Part shown: in pieces, positions 13,120-21,772 of the stretch
How the letters are laid out: each line of letters opens with the position of its first letter
Position numbering within the stretch: position 1 is the first letter of the stretch
Source of the DNA: Clostridium sp. CX1
GTDB taxonomy: Bacteria; Bacillota; Clostridia; Clostridiales; Clostridiaceae
DNA length: 64,000 bases
Assembly (NCBI RefSeq): GCF_025398335.1
Contig: NZ_JAODOO010000005.1
Coordinates: 1-64,000 of the forward strand
Reading direction: 5' to 3'
The notes under the pieces: generated by a model
Databases searched by the model: none
What the model was told of the DNA's origin: nothing
Seen by the model: the letters and a program-made list of their open reading frames with translations, nothing else
Translations under genes and position numbers: made by a program

Positions 13120-13203
13120 ATGCAATAAAAAACAGCCCATTGGGGCATGGGCCGTTTACAATAAATAAAAAGGGGGCTATTTATTCCTTTTATTTATCCT
13201 TAC
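13120..13203 (-). ncRNA. Candidate small regulatory RNA (about 80 nt)
   Basis: Between the YerC-like gene and the RsuA-like gene, a transcription unit without an open frame is visible on the minus strand. A 17-nt-spaced promoter is followed about 7 nt later by a predicted start near 13203. A first hairpin pairs ATAAATAAAAGG with CCTTTTTATTTAT (13161-13197) and carries a C-rich loop and shoulder (TAGCCCCC). A GC-rich terminator hairpin ends the unit: AACGGCCCAT (13147-13156) / ATGGGCTGTT (13131-13140), followed by T's. I do not recognise it as a known RNA family. It could alternatively be the processed 3' UTR of the upstream pseudouridine synthase mRNA. Confidence 0.55.
13131..13156 (-). terminator. 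Intrinsic terminator of the candidate small RNA
   Basis: A 10-bp stem (one G-U pair) with loop GCCCCA is followed on the minus strand by a run of T's (13127-13132). It would also end read-through from the upstream rsuA-like gene. Confidence 0.8.
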
Positions 13204-13209
13204 AAAATA

Positions 13210-13238
13210 ATTATATTAAAGGTTGTTTTAAATTTCAA
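13210..13238 (-). promoter_or_regulatory. Consensus promoter of the candidate small RNA
   Basis: The minus strand reads TTGAAA (13233-13238), a 17-nt spacer and a perfect TATAAT (13210-13215). It lies about 90 bp downstream of the pseudouridine synthase stop codon and points away from it. The rest of the 12947-13328 gap, upstream of the YerC-like gene, shows no other gene. Confidence 0.7.
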
Positions 13239-13328
13239 GCTGTTTTGCAAATTTAATTGTAAAAAATATATTAATATGATTAAATTCAATTCATATTGTA
13301 TTCATTTTTATATATTCTTATATTTAAA

Positions 13329-14045
13329 CTAAACTTTTTTAAGAGTTTCGATTTCCTCTTGTGATAGCTCCCTATATTCTCCCTCTGCTAACTCTTCATC
13401 TAATCCAAGAGGACCAAACTTTATCCTTCTAAGGTAGATAACATTTTTGTCTCTGCTATTAAACATCCTCTTAACTTGGTGAAACTTTCCTTCCTGTATA
13501 GTTACATGAACTTTTGAACCATGTTCATCTGCTTGCAAAATTTCTAATTTAGCAGGCAGACACTCATAACCATCATCTAAAGTTATTCCTTCTTTAAAAG
13601 CTCTAATATCTTTTTCATCTACAGCCTTATCTATTTCTGCATAATAAACTTTATCTACGTGCCACTTAGGTGATAACAGTCTATGATTTAGCTCACCATC
13701 ATTTGTAAGCAGTAATAATCCTACTGTATCTTTATCCAGTCTACCTACTGGAAAGGGTTTAAACACCTGATGTTCTGGTTCTAACAAATCTACCACTGTT
13801 TCGTCGTAGTTATCAAAGGTTGCAGAAACCACCCCATCTGGTTTGTTCATCATTAGATATATATGTTTTCTATAGTTAACTATTTCTCCAGATACTTTTA
13901 TTTCACTGATTTCCGGGTCTATTTTCATACCACTATCACTAGCTGTTACATCATCAACCTCTACCATACCATCCTTTACAAGAGCTTTTACCTCTTTTCT
14001 TGTTCCATATCCAAGATTGGACAAAACCTTATCTAATCTATCCAT
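13329..14045 (-). CDS. RsuA-type 16S rRNA pseudouridine synthase
   Basis: This 238-aa protein has an N-terminal S4 RNA-binding domain (about 1-55, MDRLDKVLSNLGYGTRKEV) and a catalytic domain with GRLDKDTVGLLLLTNDG (101-117), in which D104 is the nucleophilic aspartate. The MMNKPDGVVSAT segment (65-76) and overall length match the RsuA/YtzG group, which modifies the equivalent of U516 in 16S rRNA. RluB/RluE relatives share the fold, so the exact target uridine is inferred. It has no operon partner. Confidence 0.9.
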   Translation of the reverse strand: MDRLDKVLSNLGYGTRKEVKALVKDGMVEVDDVTASDSGMKIDPEISEIKVSGEIVNYRKHIYLMMNKPDGVVSATFDNYDETVVDLLEPEHQVFKPFPVGRLDKDTVGLLLLTNDGELNHRLLSPKWHVDKVYYAEIDKAVDEKDIRAFKEGITLDDGYECLPAKLEILQADEHGSKVHVTIQEGKFHQVKRMFNSRDKNVIYLRRIKFGPLGLDEELAEGEYRELSQEEIETLKKV

Positions 14046-14106
14046 GCCAAATCCTCCTAGCGCTTCTTATTCTATTATGTATTATAACCTTTAAATTGCA
14101 AAATAA

Positions 14107-14130
14107 AAACAGTCTAGTTAAAGACTGTTT
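14107..14130 (-). terminator. Terminator of the lytic transglycosylase gene
   Basis: The stem AAACAGTCT (14107-14115) / AGACTGTTT (14122-14130) is followed by T's and A/T on the minus strand and abuts the stop codon at 14130-14132. Confidence 0.75.
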
Positions 14131-14786
14131 TACTTTCCGTAATATTTCATGACTTTTTGTACATAATCTCTTGTTTCATAAGGAAGTCTGGAAATTCCGC
14201 TGGTATCTTTTACCCCTCTATTTTGCAGAGTTCCTGGACCTGCGTTATATGCTGCTAATGCTAATTCCTTAGAATTTCCGTACATATCCAATAAGCCCTT
14301 TAAATACTTAGTTCCTCCCTCTACATTCTGCTGAACATCATAGGCATTAGAAACCCCCAATGACCTTGCGGTACCAGGCATAAGTTGCATAAGCCCCATT
14401 GCTCCCGCATGAGATGTAGCTTTAGGATCAAAGCTTGATTCCTGTTTTATAACTGCCAATATAAGCTCTTTATCTACTCCATATTTTTTAGATGCTCTAT
14501 TAACTGCTTCATCTATACTTATATTTCCGCTGCTAATATCACCCTTTACATCTTTATATAGAGAGTTTAGTCTTTGACCAGCTCCATAGCCTAACTTGCT
14601 AAGATCTTCTTCTCCTAGCCCAAAACTACTTAAATCTATATTTCCATCACTATCTGACATTGCTTTAGTTAAACTTTCCATAATAAGTGAAAAAGAATCC
14701 GAGTCTCCCGCAGCTTGCTTGAGAATTTGAGTCATCAATTGAAACTGCAAGAGCTGCTCCGCATTTTTATTATTATCTACTTTCAT
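14130..14786 (-). CDS. Lytic transglycosylase (SLT domain)
   Basis: This 218-aa protein has a C-terminal goose-type/SLT domain (about 95-218): catalytic E116 in KQESSFDP, the GLMQLMP motif at 131-137 and AAYNAGPG near 187. It should cleave the MurNAc-GlcNAc bond of peptidoglycan. The first 90 residues are polar, with no signal peptide or membrane segment, so export would need a non-classical route. Similar leaderless SLT proteins occur in Bacillus and clostridia. It stands alone with its own terminator. Confidence 0.88.
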   Translation of the reverse strand: MKVDNNKNAEQLLQFQLMTQILKQAAGDSDSFSLIMESLTKAMSDSDGNIDLSSFGLGEEDLSKLGYGAGQRLNSLYKDVKGDISSGNISIDEAVNRASKKYGVDKELILAVIKQESSFDPKATSHAGAMGLMQLMPGTARSLGVSNAYDVQQNVEGGTKYLKGLLDMYGNSKELALAAYNAGPGTLQNRGVKDTSGISRLPYETRDYVQKVMKYYGK

Positions 14787-14897
14787 CGTTTCACCAACCT
14801 CTTTATTCTTTACACTTATATGTTATCGTATCTTTTTATTAAATACTTTATATGCAAAAACTGTATATAATTAAATGGTTATCTATTATTAATATTG

Positions 14898-16901
14898 TTA
14901 TTCTACTAAAAAAGCAAATGTATCATAATCCTCATAGGAAACCTTACTCTGCTGACTTTTAGCAAGTACTAGTATTTTATATTCATCCTTACTAAATGGA
15001 ATAAAGGTGTAGTAATTTTTTTTGCTGTAGTTTTGCACTAAATTCCAATCTCCTTTTTCCATAAGATAAAATTCATATACTACATCTTTTCCCCCTTCAC
15101 TATGAACGGTGAAGGTTATAGACTCATTACATGAAAATTTAACTTTATCGCAGGTAACTTTAGTGTTGGTTACCGGAAAGGCTTCATGAACTTCTATTTT
15201 AACTTCTTTTTTACAATCGAAAGGCTTGTTACTTTTTACACTCTTAGCAAAAATCTCTACAGTATATATTCCATTACATTTAGGCGTGAATACATATCCT
15301 TTTTCTTTTACAAAGTCTGTTTCCTCTACTTTATGGTTATTTATTTTCAATACATAATTTACAAGTACCTCTTTTGAATTTTGTGTTATTACGTTAAGGT
15401 TTATTCTATCTCCTACAACATGATATTCTCCTAAGGAAAAAATAACATGATCTAGGCTTGCAGGAATATAATCTAACACTTCTATGCTTATCAATTCATG
15501 ACAGTCATACTCCCTGTCAGAATATCTGTCCTTTACCATTATCTCTAGCTTATACTGCCCCTGTTCCTTAGGCATAAAATTCATCCAGTTACAAGTTCCA
15601 TAATCTATTCTATCTAATTCTTCATTGTTCCTACTTACAATAAAAGAATATCTTAAATCAGTTCCTCCACTGGCATTGACAATTACCTGAATTTTTTCAT
15701 TTACTAAAACTCTATCCTTCTTGTCAATTAATACGTCATTAATAGCCACTGGTTCCTCGCTTTGCTCATCAATTACAAAGTCAAAACACTCTTCTACCTC
15801 GTAATTTCCTTCAAAAGATTTGTCCTTTGCCCATAACTTTATTTTATATTCTCCAGAAACCTTACCTCTCCATATATAGGTATTACTTCTAATGTATCCA
15901 GAGTCCTCAGTGTACTCTCCTTCAACTATATATCTATATAAAAGTTCCTTTCCTCCAATAACATCTGCTTTTAATGTTATTGGAGTATCTACTAGCTGGG
16001 GAGAACTTAAATCACCAGTAAAACTTTTTATAATTAACTCTTTATATTTTTTTACCTTAAAATTTATCACTGCCCTTGTATCGAAACTGTTAGTAGAATA
16101 CATATCTTTTGCTAAACACAAAAGCTTATAGTCGCCACTATTAGTTTCTACATAACTAACGACTTTCTTTGTAGAGTAATCCTGTACACATTTAACTTCT
16201 CCATTGGAACTTATCCTAAGAAATTTATATAATATATTTCTCCCCTCTTCATAAGAAGCCTCTACTTTAAAAATAAGCTCGGAATCTTCTACTAACTCTG
16301 AAGTTAAACACTTGAAGCTAATTATTTCGATTTCCTTTAAAGGAAGTACTTCAAATTCTACAATCTTGAAGTCATCACAGTTGCTCTCAGAATCAATATT
16401 TTTACATTCTACTAAAAGCTCTCCTTTTCCTTCAAACTTAGCCACCCAGGAGAGTGTATTATCTGCGGAATAATCTTTTATAATTTCCCAATCATCCTTA
16501 ACTTTTAAGCAATATCTAAACATTAATGGTACTTTATCTGTATCTACAAACAAATTCAGCTTATCTCCTATCCTCAATTCGTACTGATCTAAGCTAACTG
16601 AATTTATAAGTTTTCCCTCACTCTTTCCTATTATATAGTCTACTCTAGATACGTAATCAAAGCTTTTGTCTCCATCTTTTCTCTTACCTTGTATCATTAT
16701 TATATATTTCCCGTCTTCCTCTGGAATCCATTCTGCACTACTTTCCTCACTAAAATCCTTCAGTGTATCCCAAGTTCCATTACTGCCTATCATATACTTA
16801 TATAGTAAATCTTCTTCTAAGTTGTTAATTATACTTATTGCTATTTTTGTATTCTTTTCTTGTGGACTCTCTAAATTACAACTTATAGTTAGTTCATTCA
16901 T
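14898..16901 (-). CDS. Seven-repeat Y_Y_Y (triple-tyrosine) domain protein
   Basis: The 667-aa product consists almost wholly of seven tandem beta-sandwich modules of about 90-97 residues (starting near 1, 94, 186, 282, 377, 475 and 570). Each follows a pattern of an extended strand, a conserved lead-in such as LLYKY/LMFRY/ILYKF/LLYRY, a W/Y-rich middle, then GKYIIMIQGK or GDYKLLCLAKD. This matches the Y_Y_Y repeats of clostridial triple-tyrosine proteins. There is no signal peptide, anchor or catalytic domain, so a cytoplasmic or non-classically exported binding scaffold is likely. It is divergent from the pullulanase gene across a 157-bp promoter region. Confidence 0.8.
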   Translation of the reverse strand: MNELTISCNLESPQEKNTKIAISIINNLEEDLLYKYMIGSNGTWDTLKDFSEESSAEWIPEEDGKYIIMIQGKRKDGDKSFDYVSRVDYIIGKSEGKLINSVSLDQYELRIGDKLNLFVDTDKVPLMFRYCLKVKDDWEIIKDYSADNTLSWVAKFEGKGELLVECKNIDSESNCDDFKIVEFEVLPLKEIEIISFKCLTSELVEDSELIFKVEASYEEGRNILYKFLRISSNGEVKCVQDYSTKKVVSYVETNSGDYKLLCLAKDMYSTNSFDTRAVINFKVKKYKELIIKSFTGDLSSPQLVDTPITLKADVIGGKELLYRYIVEGEYTEDSGYIRSNTYIWRGKVSGEYKIKLWAKDKSFEGNYEVEECFDFVIDEQSEEPVAINDVLIDKKDRVLVNEKIQVIVNASGGTDLRYSFIVSRNNEELDRIDYGTCNWMNFMPKEQGQYKLEIMVKDRYSDREYDCHELISIEVLDYIPASLDHVIFSLGEYHVVGDRINLNVITQNSKEVLVNYVLKINNHKVEETDFVKEKGYVFTPKCNGIYTVEIFAKSVKSNKPFDCKKEVKIEVHEAFPVTNTKVTCDKVKFSCNESITFTVHSEGGKDVVYEFYLMEKGDWNLVQNYSKKNYYTFIPFSKDEYKILVLAKSQQSKVSYEDYDTFAFLVE

Positions 16902-17058
16902 ATCTACTACACATCCCCTGTTTATAATATCTCTAGATTACATTATACTATAGTTCCATATTTTGTAATAGGTTTTTATTAACATTTATATTACATTTTT
17001 ATAATATAGTTATTATATAGTTTAAACTTTATATAGATTTTCACTGGAGGTTATTTTG

Positions 17059-19164
17059 ATGATAATTTTTAATGCAGTTCTAAAAAACTTTAATAAAGTA
17101 AAAGTTTCTGTAGATGATTTTTCCCAGTTTAGATCTTATAAATTTGAAATTAAAAATGGAAATTCTAAATTATCTATAGAAAAGTACTCTGTAGTAGATA
17201 ACAACGTAACTCTTTTGCTAAAAGAAGAAGTAAATATAAAAAGTGAATGTTATATAAGCCACGAAAATCTGCATAAAAAGATACTATTTCACCCCCTATT
17301 CTCCACAAAGGATTTTGATAACAGATTTTATCATGATTTAGCCTTAGGTGCTATTTATAACCATGAATATACAATATTTAGAATATGGTCTCCTGCTGCA
17401 TCCAATATTAATCTACTTCTCTATAGTAATGGAGAACCCTCTATTGAAGAGGATAAGAAAGTGATAAATATGAAAGAAAGCAATGGACTTTGGTCTGTTT
17501 TAGTTAAGGGAGACTTGAATGGGTATTACTATAATTATGAAGTTGAAGTATACAATAAAGTAAACGAAGTAGTTGACCCCTATGCAAAATCAGTAAGTAT
17601 CAATGGACTTAGGGGATTTATAGTGGATTTGTCAAAAACAAATCCCCATGGTTGGTACAAGGATACTAGTCCTAGTCTCGAAAATTATACAGACGCTATA
17701 ATTTACGAAACTAGTATACGTGACATATCTATTCACCATGAAAGTAGGGTAAACCATAAAGGAAAATTTCTAGCACTTACAGAAGACTCTACATTCTCCA
17801 GCAATAATCTACCTACTTGTTTAGATCATATTAAAGACTTAGGCATAACCCACCTACAACTTATGCCAATCTTTGATTTTAGCTACATCAGTGTAGATGA
17901 AAAACAGCCTTATAAATATAATTGGGGCTATGATCCTCAAAACTATAACGTTCCTGAAGGAAGCTATTCTACCAATCCCTACGACCCTATATGCAGAATA
18001 TATGAATTAAAGAAACTAATTTATCACCTACACCAGAATAATATAGCTGTAAATATGGATGTAGTATATAATCATGTTTTCGATGCTGCAAACAGTAACT
18101 TTGAAAAAATATTTCCTGAGTACTATCTTAGATATTCACAAAATGGAGCTCTCTCAAACGGAAGTGGCTGTGGAAACGATACTGCCTCTGAGCATTCCAT
18201 GATGAGAAAGTTTATTATAGACTCCGTTCTCTACTGGTGCAAAGAATATCATATCGATGGCTTTAGATTTGATTTAATGGGATTACAGGATATAGATACA
18301 ATGAACTCTCTACGTAAAAAACTTAGTGAATTCAAGAAAAATGTAATGATATATGGGGAAGGTTGGAACCTAAATACTTGTTTAGATGAAAGTGAAAAAG
18401 CTACCTATAACAATTCTAAAAAACTGCCTGGCATCGCATTTTTTAATGATAGAATAAGGGATTGCATAAAAGGAGATGTCTTTAATGCTGAAGAAAAAGG
18501 CTTTGCTACAGGGAAATCTCATAGTAATAAAGATCTTATTAAACTTATTTGCTGTGACTTTCTAGCTCCTTCTCAGTCGGTGAACTATATATCATGTCAT
18601 GATAATCTTACATTGTGGGATAAGATAGATTCCAGTTGTAAATCTGAAAGCTTTGATACTAAAAAGAGAATGACAAAATTGTGTGCTGCAATTATTCTCA
18701 CTTCCCCAGGTATTCCTTTTATATATTCTGGAGAGGAATTTTGCAGAACCAAATATGGAGAGCATAATAGTTATAATAAGCCTGATAATATAAACTGGGT
18801 AGATTGGGCTAGAAAGGCTGAATTTATAGACGTTTTTAATTATTATAAAAAACTCATAAGCATAAGAAATAACCATCCTGCCTTTAGAATTGACACTGTT
18901 GATAAAATTAAAAAACACCTGTTGATTCTGGATTATTATCCTGATAATACTATTGGTTTTATTTTAAAGGACTATGCTAACAATGATTCTTGGAAGGATA
19001 TATTAGTTGTTTTTAATGCTAATAAAAAAGATGTAATTATTGATCTTCCTGAAGGAAGATGGTATGTGGCATTAAAAGACAATACAGATATAAAGAAAAA
19101 AATTTCATATGAGGATACTATAGTTATACCTAGAATTTCAACCTGCATATTGTTTAAAATGTAG
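17059..19164 (+). CDS. pulA: Type I pullulanase (GH13), cytoplasmic
   Basis: This 701-aa debranching enzyme hydrolyses alpha-1,6 links in pullulan, limit dextrins or glycogen. An N-terminal beta domain and a CBM48-like domain (about 95-190, FRIWSPAASNINLLLY) precede the GH13 barrel. It has the type I signature YNWGYDP at 288-294, DVVYNH at 335-340, nucleophile D406 in GFRFDLMG, acid/base E435 in IYGEGW, and SCHDN near 512-516. No signal peptide is present, so it acts on internal glycogen or imported maltodextrin. The ATG at 17059, 8 nt from GGAGG, is preferred over a TTG one codon earlier. Confidence 0.94.
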   Translation: MIIFNAVLKNFNKVKVSVDDFSQFRSYKFEIKNGNSKLSIEKYSVVDNNVTLLLKEEVNIKSECYISHENLHKKILFHPLFSTKDFDNRFYHDLALGAIYNHEYTIFRIWSPAASNINLLLYSNGEPSIEEDKKVINMKESNGLWSVLVKGDLNGYYYNYEVEVYNKVNEVVDPYAKSVSINGLRGFIVDLSKTNPHGWYKDTSPSLENYTDAIIYETSIRDISIHHESRVNHKGKFLALTEDSTFSSNNLPTCLDHIKDLGITHLQLMPIFDFSYISVDEKQPYKYNWGYDPQNYNVPEGSYSTNPYDPICRIYELKKLIYHLHQNNIAVNMDVVYNHVFDAANSNFEKIFPEYYLRYSQNGALSNGSGCGNDTASEHSMMRKFIIDSVLYWCKEYHIDGFRFDLMGLQDIDTMNSLRKKLSEFKKNVMIYGEGWNLNTCLDESEKATYNNSKKLPGIAFFNDRIRDCIKGDVFNAEEKGFATGKSHSNKDLIKLICCDFLAPSQSVNYISCHDNLTLWDKIDSSCKSESFDTKKRMTKLCAAIILTSPGIPFIYSGEEFCRTKYGEHNSYNKPDNINWVDWARKAEFIDVFNYYKKLISIRNNHPAFRIDTVDKIKKHLLILDYYPDNTIGFILKDYANNDSWKDILVVFNANKKDVIIDLPEGRWYVALKDNTDIKKKISYEDTIVIPRISTCILFKM

Positions 19165-19272
19165 CTGCTGAAGCATCCTCTATATTAACACTATTTTGTA
19201 AAAATATTCTCATTAGTACTAAGGATAAGAACATATGTCTTAGGAAAAAATACTTTTGAGGAGAGTGATAGT

Positions 19273-19455
19273 ATGTCTCATAAAATAGATAGATATGATC
19301 CAGAATATCCATACAAAAAGGAAGGTATAGATACAGGATTTTCTATAGAAGGATACCCTATAATTGAAAGAACCTCTAATGGGTTACTTTATCCGGAAGG
19401 TCCTAGGAATACTGTGGATATGAATTCCGTCAAAGATTCTATTAGTACCTCTTAG
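19273..19455 (+). CDS. Small Tyr/Pro-rich protein of unknown function (60 aa)
   Basis: The ORF opens with ATG behind GAGGAG and encodes a polar peptide (MSHKIDRYDPEYPYKKEG, later EGYPIIERTSNGLLYPEGP). It has no hydrophobic segment and no cysteine. Tyr-Pro pairs recur three times, suggesting a structural or interaction peptide. It follows pulA by 108 bp on the same strand and could be cotranscribed. I do not recognise the family. Confidence 0.55.
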   Translation: MSHKIDRYDPEYPYKKEGIDTGFSIEGYPIIERTSNGLLYPEGPRNTVDMNSVKDSISTS

Positions 19456-19489
19456 GTTTGAGTTTTATACTAAAACCTAAATTAAACTG

Positions 19490-19523
19490 TACCCTAATAG
19501 TAATATCATTACTGATTAGGGTA
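19490..19523. terminator. Hairpin between convergent genes
   Basis: TACCCTAATAGTAAT (19490-19504) pairs with ATTACTGATTAGGGTA (19508-19523) with one bulged base. T-runs on either side are weak, but its place between convergent genes, overlapping the yaiI stop, fits a bidirectional terminator. Confidence 0.5.
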
Positions 19524-19964
19524 TAGTTCTTTAGCCTGATTTATTAGTTTCAATAGATTATAATAAAGTCTTTCATCATCTTCCTTATTTCGTTTTTTAG
19601 GATTCGAGGTTCTGCCGCCACCTTTCCTAACTTTCGCAGAAATATGTCTTTCAAATAAAAGTTTCTCAATATTATTGTCATCATAAATATACCCTTTAGG
19701 GCTTATAGCATAAGCTTTTTTACCAAGAACCATTGCTGCAACACCATAGTCCTGACTAACTACTATATCTCCTTTTTTAGCCTCGTTAGCTACAGCCATA
19801 TCTACGCTTTGAAAACCCTTGTCCATATATTTTACTGTACTATAATTAGTAGTTATAATGTGGCTTATGTCACAAAACATAACAACCTCTAGACCATTTT
19901 CTTTGGCTGCTTTCTCTATTAAATCTTTACCTGGACAGGCATCTGCATCTACTAAAATTTTCAT
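19509..19964 (-). CDS. YaiI/YqxD family protein (DUF188)
   Basis: This 151-aa protein has the PIN-like YaiI fold signature: N-terminal ILVDADACPGKDLIEKAA, central GDIVVSQDYGVAAMVLGKKA and the basic KGGGRTSNPKKRN near 118-130. Asp clusters could bind metal for a nuclease role, but no activity has been established for the family. The start has AAGGAGG. It lies 102 bp downstream of pgi, separated by a hairpin. Confidence 0.9.
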   Translation of the reverse strand: MKILVDADACPGKDLIEKAAKENGLEVVMFCDISHIITTNYSTVKYMDKGFQSVDMAVANEAKKGDIVVSQDYGVAAMVLGKKAYAISPKGYIYDDNNIEKLLFERHISAKVRKGGGRTSNPKKRNKEDDERLYYNLLKLINQAKELYPNQ

Positions 19965-20008
19965 AGCCTACCTCCTTTTAATTTAATATGATTTTAGAAA
20001 AATAACTC

Positions 20009-20044
20009 GACCTATAGTAGCTATGGAATCGCTAACTGTAGGTC
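20009..20044 (-). terminator. Terminator of pgi
   Basis: On the minus strand GACCTACAGT (20035-20044) pairs with ACTATAGGTC (20009-20018), with an internal AGC/GCT extension. It is followed by TTATTTTTCT. Confidence 0.6.
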
Positions 20045-20066
20045 AAGGTTATCTTCTTCTAATCTA

Positions 20067-21422
20067 TTACTTAAGTCTTGCTTCTAACTGGGCTTTCATC
20101 TCTTCGTATCCTGGCTTACCAAGTAGAGCAAACATATTCTTTTTATAGGCTTCAACTCCTGGTTGATCAAATGGATTTACTCCCATTAGGTATCCACTAA
20201 TTCCACAAGCTTTTTCAAAGAAATATACTACATAACCAAAATAGTATGCAGTTAGTTCTGGTATATTTACAACAAAGGCTGGAACATCTCCGTCACTATG
20301 AGCTAAAACTGTTCCTCTTAAAGCTTGATGGTTTACAAAATCCATAGTTTTATCTGCTAAGAAGTTTAATCCATCTAGATTATCTTCATTCTTCTCTATA
20401 GTCACATCTTTTCTTGGTTTTTCAACATTTATAAATGTTTCAAATAGAACTCTTAAGCCTTCTTGTATATACTGACCCATAGAGTGTAGATCCGTTGAGA
20501 AGTCCGCAGCTGCTGGGAATATTCCCTTATTGTCTTTTCCTTCACTTTCTCCAAATAATTGTTTCCACCACTCACCAAAGTAATGCAAGCAAGGTTCAAA
20601 GTTAACTAACATTTCTGTAGTCTTACCTTTTCTGTATAACGCATTTCTAGCTGCAGCATATTTATAAGCATCATTGCTATTAATATCTGGATTACTATAA
20701 GTCTCTCTTGCATCTGCCGCACCTTTCATCATTTCTTCAATGTCAATTCCTGCTGCTGCTATTGGTAGAAGCCCAACTGGTGTTAAAACTGAATATCTTC
20801 CTCCAACATCATCAGGAATTATAAAGGTTTCATAGCCTTCTGCATCAGCTAAAGTTTTTAATGCTCCTCTAGCTTTATCAGTTGTTGCAAATATTCTTTC
20901 CTTTGCACCTTCTTTTCCATATTTCTTTTCCATCAAATCTTTGAAAATTCTGAAGGCAATAGCTGGTTCTGTAGTAGTACCAGATTTAGATATAACATTA
21001 ACGGATATATCCATTCCATCAATAGTTTCTAATAAATCTGTCATATATGTAGAGCTTATGTTATTTCCTACATAGAATATAGCTGGTCCTTTTCTCTTAT
21101 CCTTTGATAAGCTTCCGTAGAAGGTATGTGTAAGCATTTCTATTGCGGCTCTAGCTCCTAAATATGAGCCACCTATTCCTACAACAATAAGAGCATCAGA
21201 ATTACTTCTTATCTTTTCAGCAGCTTTCTTTATTCTATTAAATTCATCTTTATCATAATTAACAGGTAGATCGACCCAACCTAAATAATCATTACCTGCA
21301 CCTGTTCCTTCATGAAGCATTTTATGAGCCTCATTAACAAATGGTTGTAAACCTGTAACTTCATGCTCTTGTAGATAAGGCATTGCATTGCTTAAATCTA
21401 AAGTTAAACCTTTTTTTGACAT
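20067..21422 (-). CDS. pgi: Glucose-6-phosphate isomerase
   Basis: This 451-aa enzyme interconverts glucose-6-phosphate and fructose-6-phosphate in glycolysis and gluconeogenesis. Visible motifs are [16 protein letters not shown] near 80-95, [16 protein letters not shown] (phosphosugar-binding SIS motif) near 144-159, [14 protein letters not shown] near 207-220 and the ESEGKDNKG active-site region near 289-297. The length is that of the short bacterial form. The start is supported by GGGAGG. It is monocistronic here. Confidence 0.97.
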   Translation of the reverse strand: MSKKGLTLDLSNAMPYLQEHEVTGLQPFVNEAHKMLHEGTGAGNDYLGWVDLPVNYDKDEFNRIKKAAEKIRSNSDALIVVGIGGSYLGARAAIEMLTHTFYGSLSKDKRKGPAIFYVGNNISSTYMTDLLETIDGMDISVNVISKSGTTTEPAIAFRIFKDLMEKKYGKEGAKERIFATTDKARGALKTLADAEGYETFIIPDDVGGRYSVLTPVGLLPIAAAGIDIEEMMKGAADARETYSNPDINSNDAYKYAAARNALYRKGKTTEMLVNFEPCLHYFGEWWKQLFGESEGKDNKGIFPAAADFSTDLHSMGQYIQEGLRVLFETFINVEKPRKDVTIEKNEDNLDGLNFLADKTMDFVNHQALRGTVLAHSDGDVPAFVVNIPELTAYYFGYVVYFFEKACGISGYLMGVNPFDQPGVEAYKKNMFALLGKPGYEEMKAQLEARLK

Positions 21423-21687
21423 AACTCTACCTCCCTGTTGAATATTAAGACTCAGTTTTAAATATAACTATTTAAAGTTCATTTATATTGAATAATTAGT
21501 ATTCCCTTTTAAAATTTATCTTTTACTTAAACTAGTCCTAATTGAAATTCTATTCTAATATTATATATAAATCAAGCCATGACAATACATATTTTACAAA
21601 TAAAGTATTTGTAACCATTTACAGCAGAAATATTTTTAACTTTATAAAGACTAAGTTTATTATTCGCCTTCAATGGTTTTTTTAAAC
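21423..21687. other. Intergenic, no gene seen
   Basis: This AT-rich gap between pgi and the guaA terminator should contain the pgi promoter (minus strand). I see no RNA element, repeat or open frame that I can support. Confidence 0.5.
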
Positions 21688-21738
21688 AAAAAAGTGCTTT
21701 TGATTATTTATATTTAGAAATAATCAAAAACACTTTTT
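21688..21738. terminator. Strong terminator of guaBA
   Basis: A 21-bp stem, 21688-21709 with 21718-21738 (one G-U pair), is flanked by A- and T-runs on both sides, so it can work in both directions. It lies just downstream of guaA. Confidence 0.8.
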
Positions 21739-21772
21739 ATATTATGCAAGTATTGGATTTACTATGTTTATT

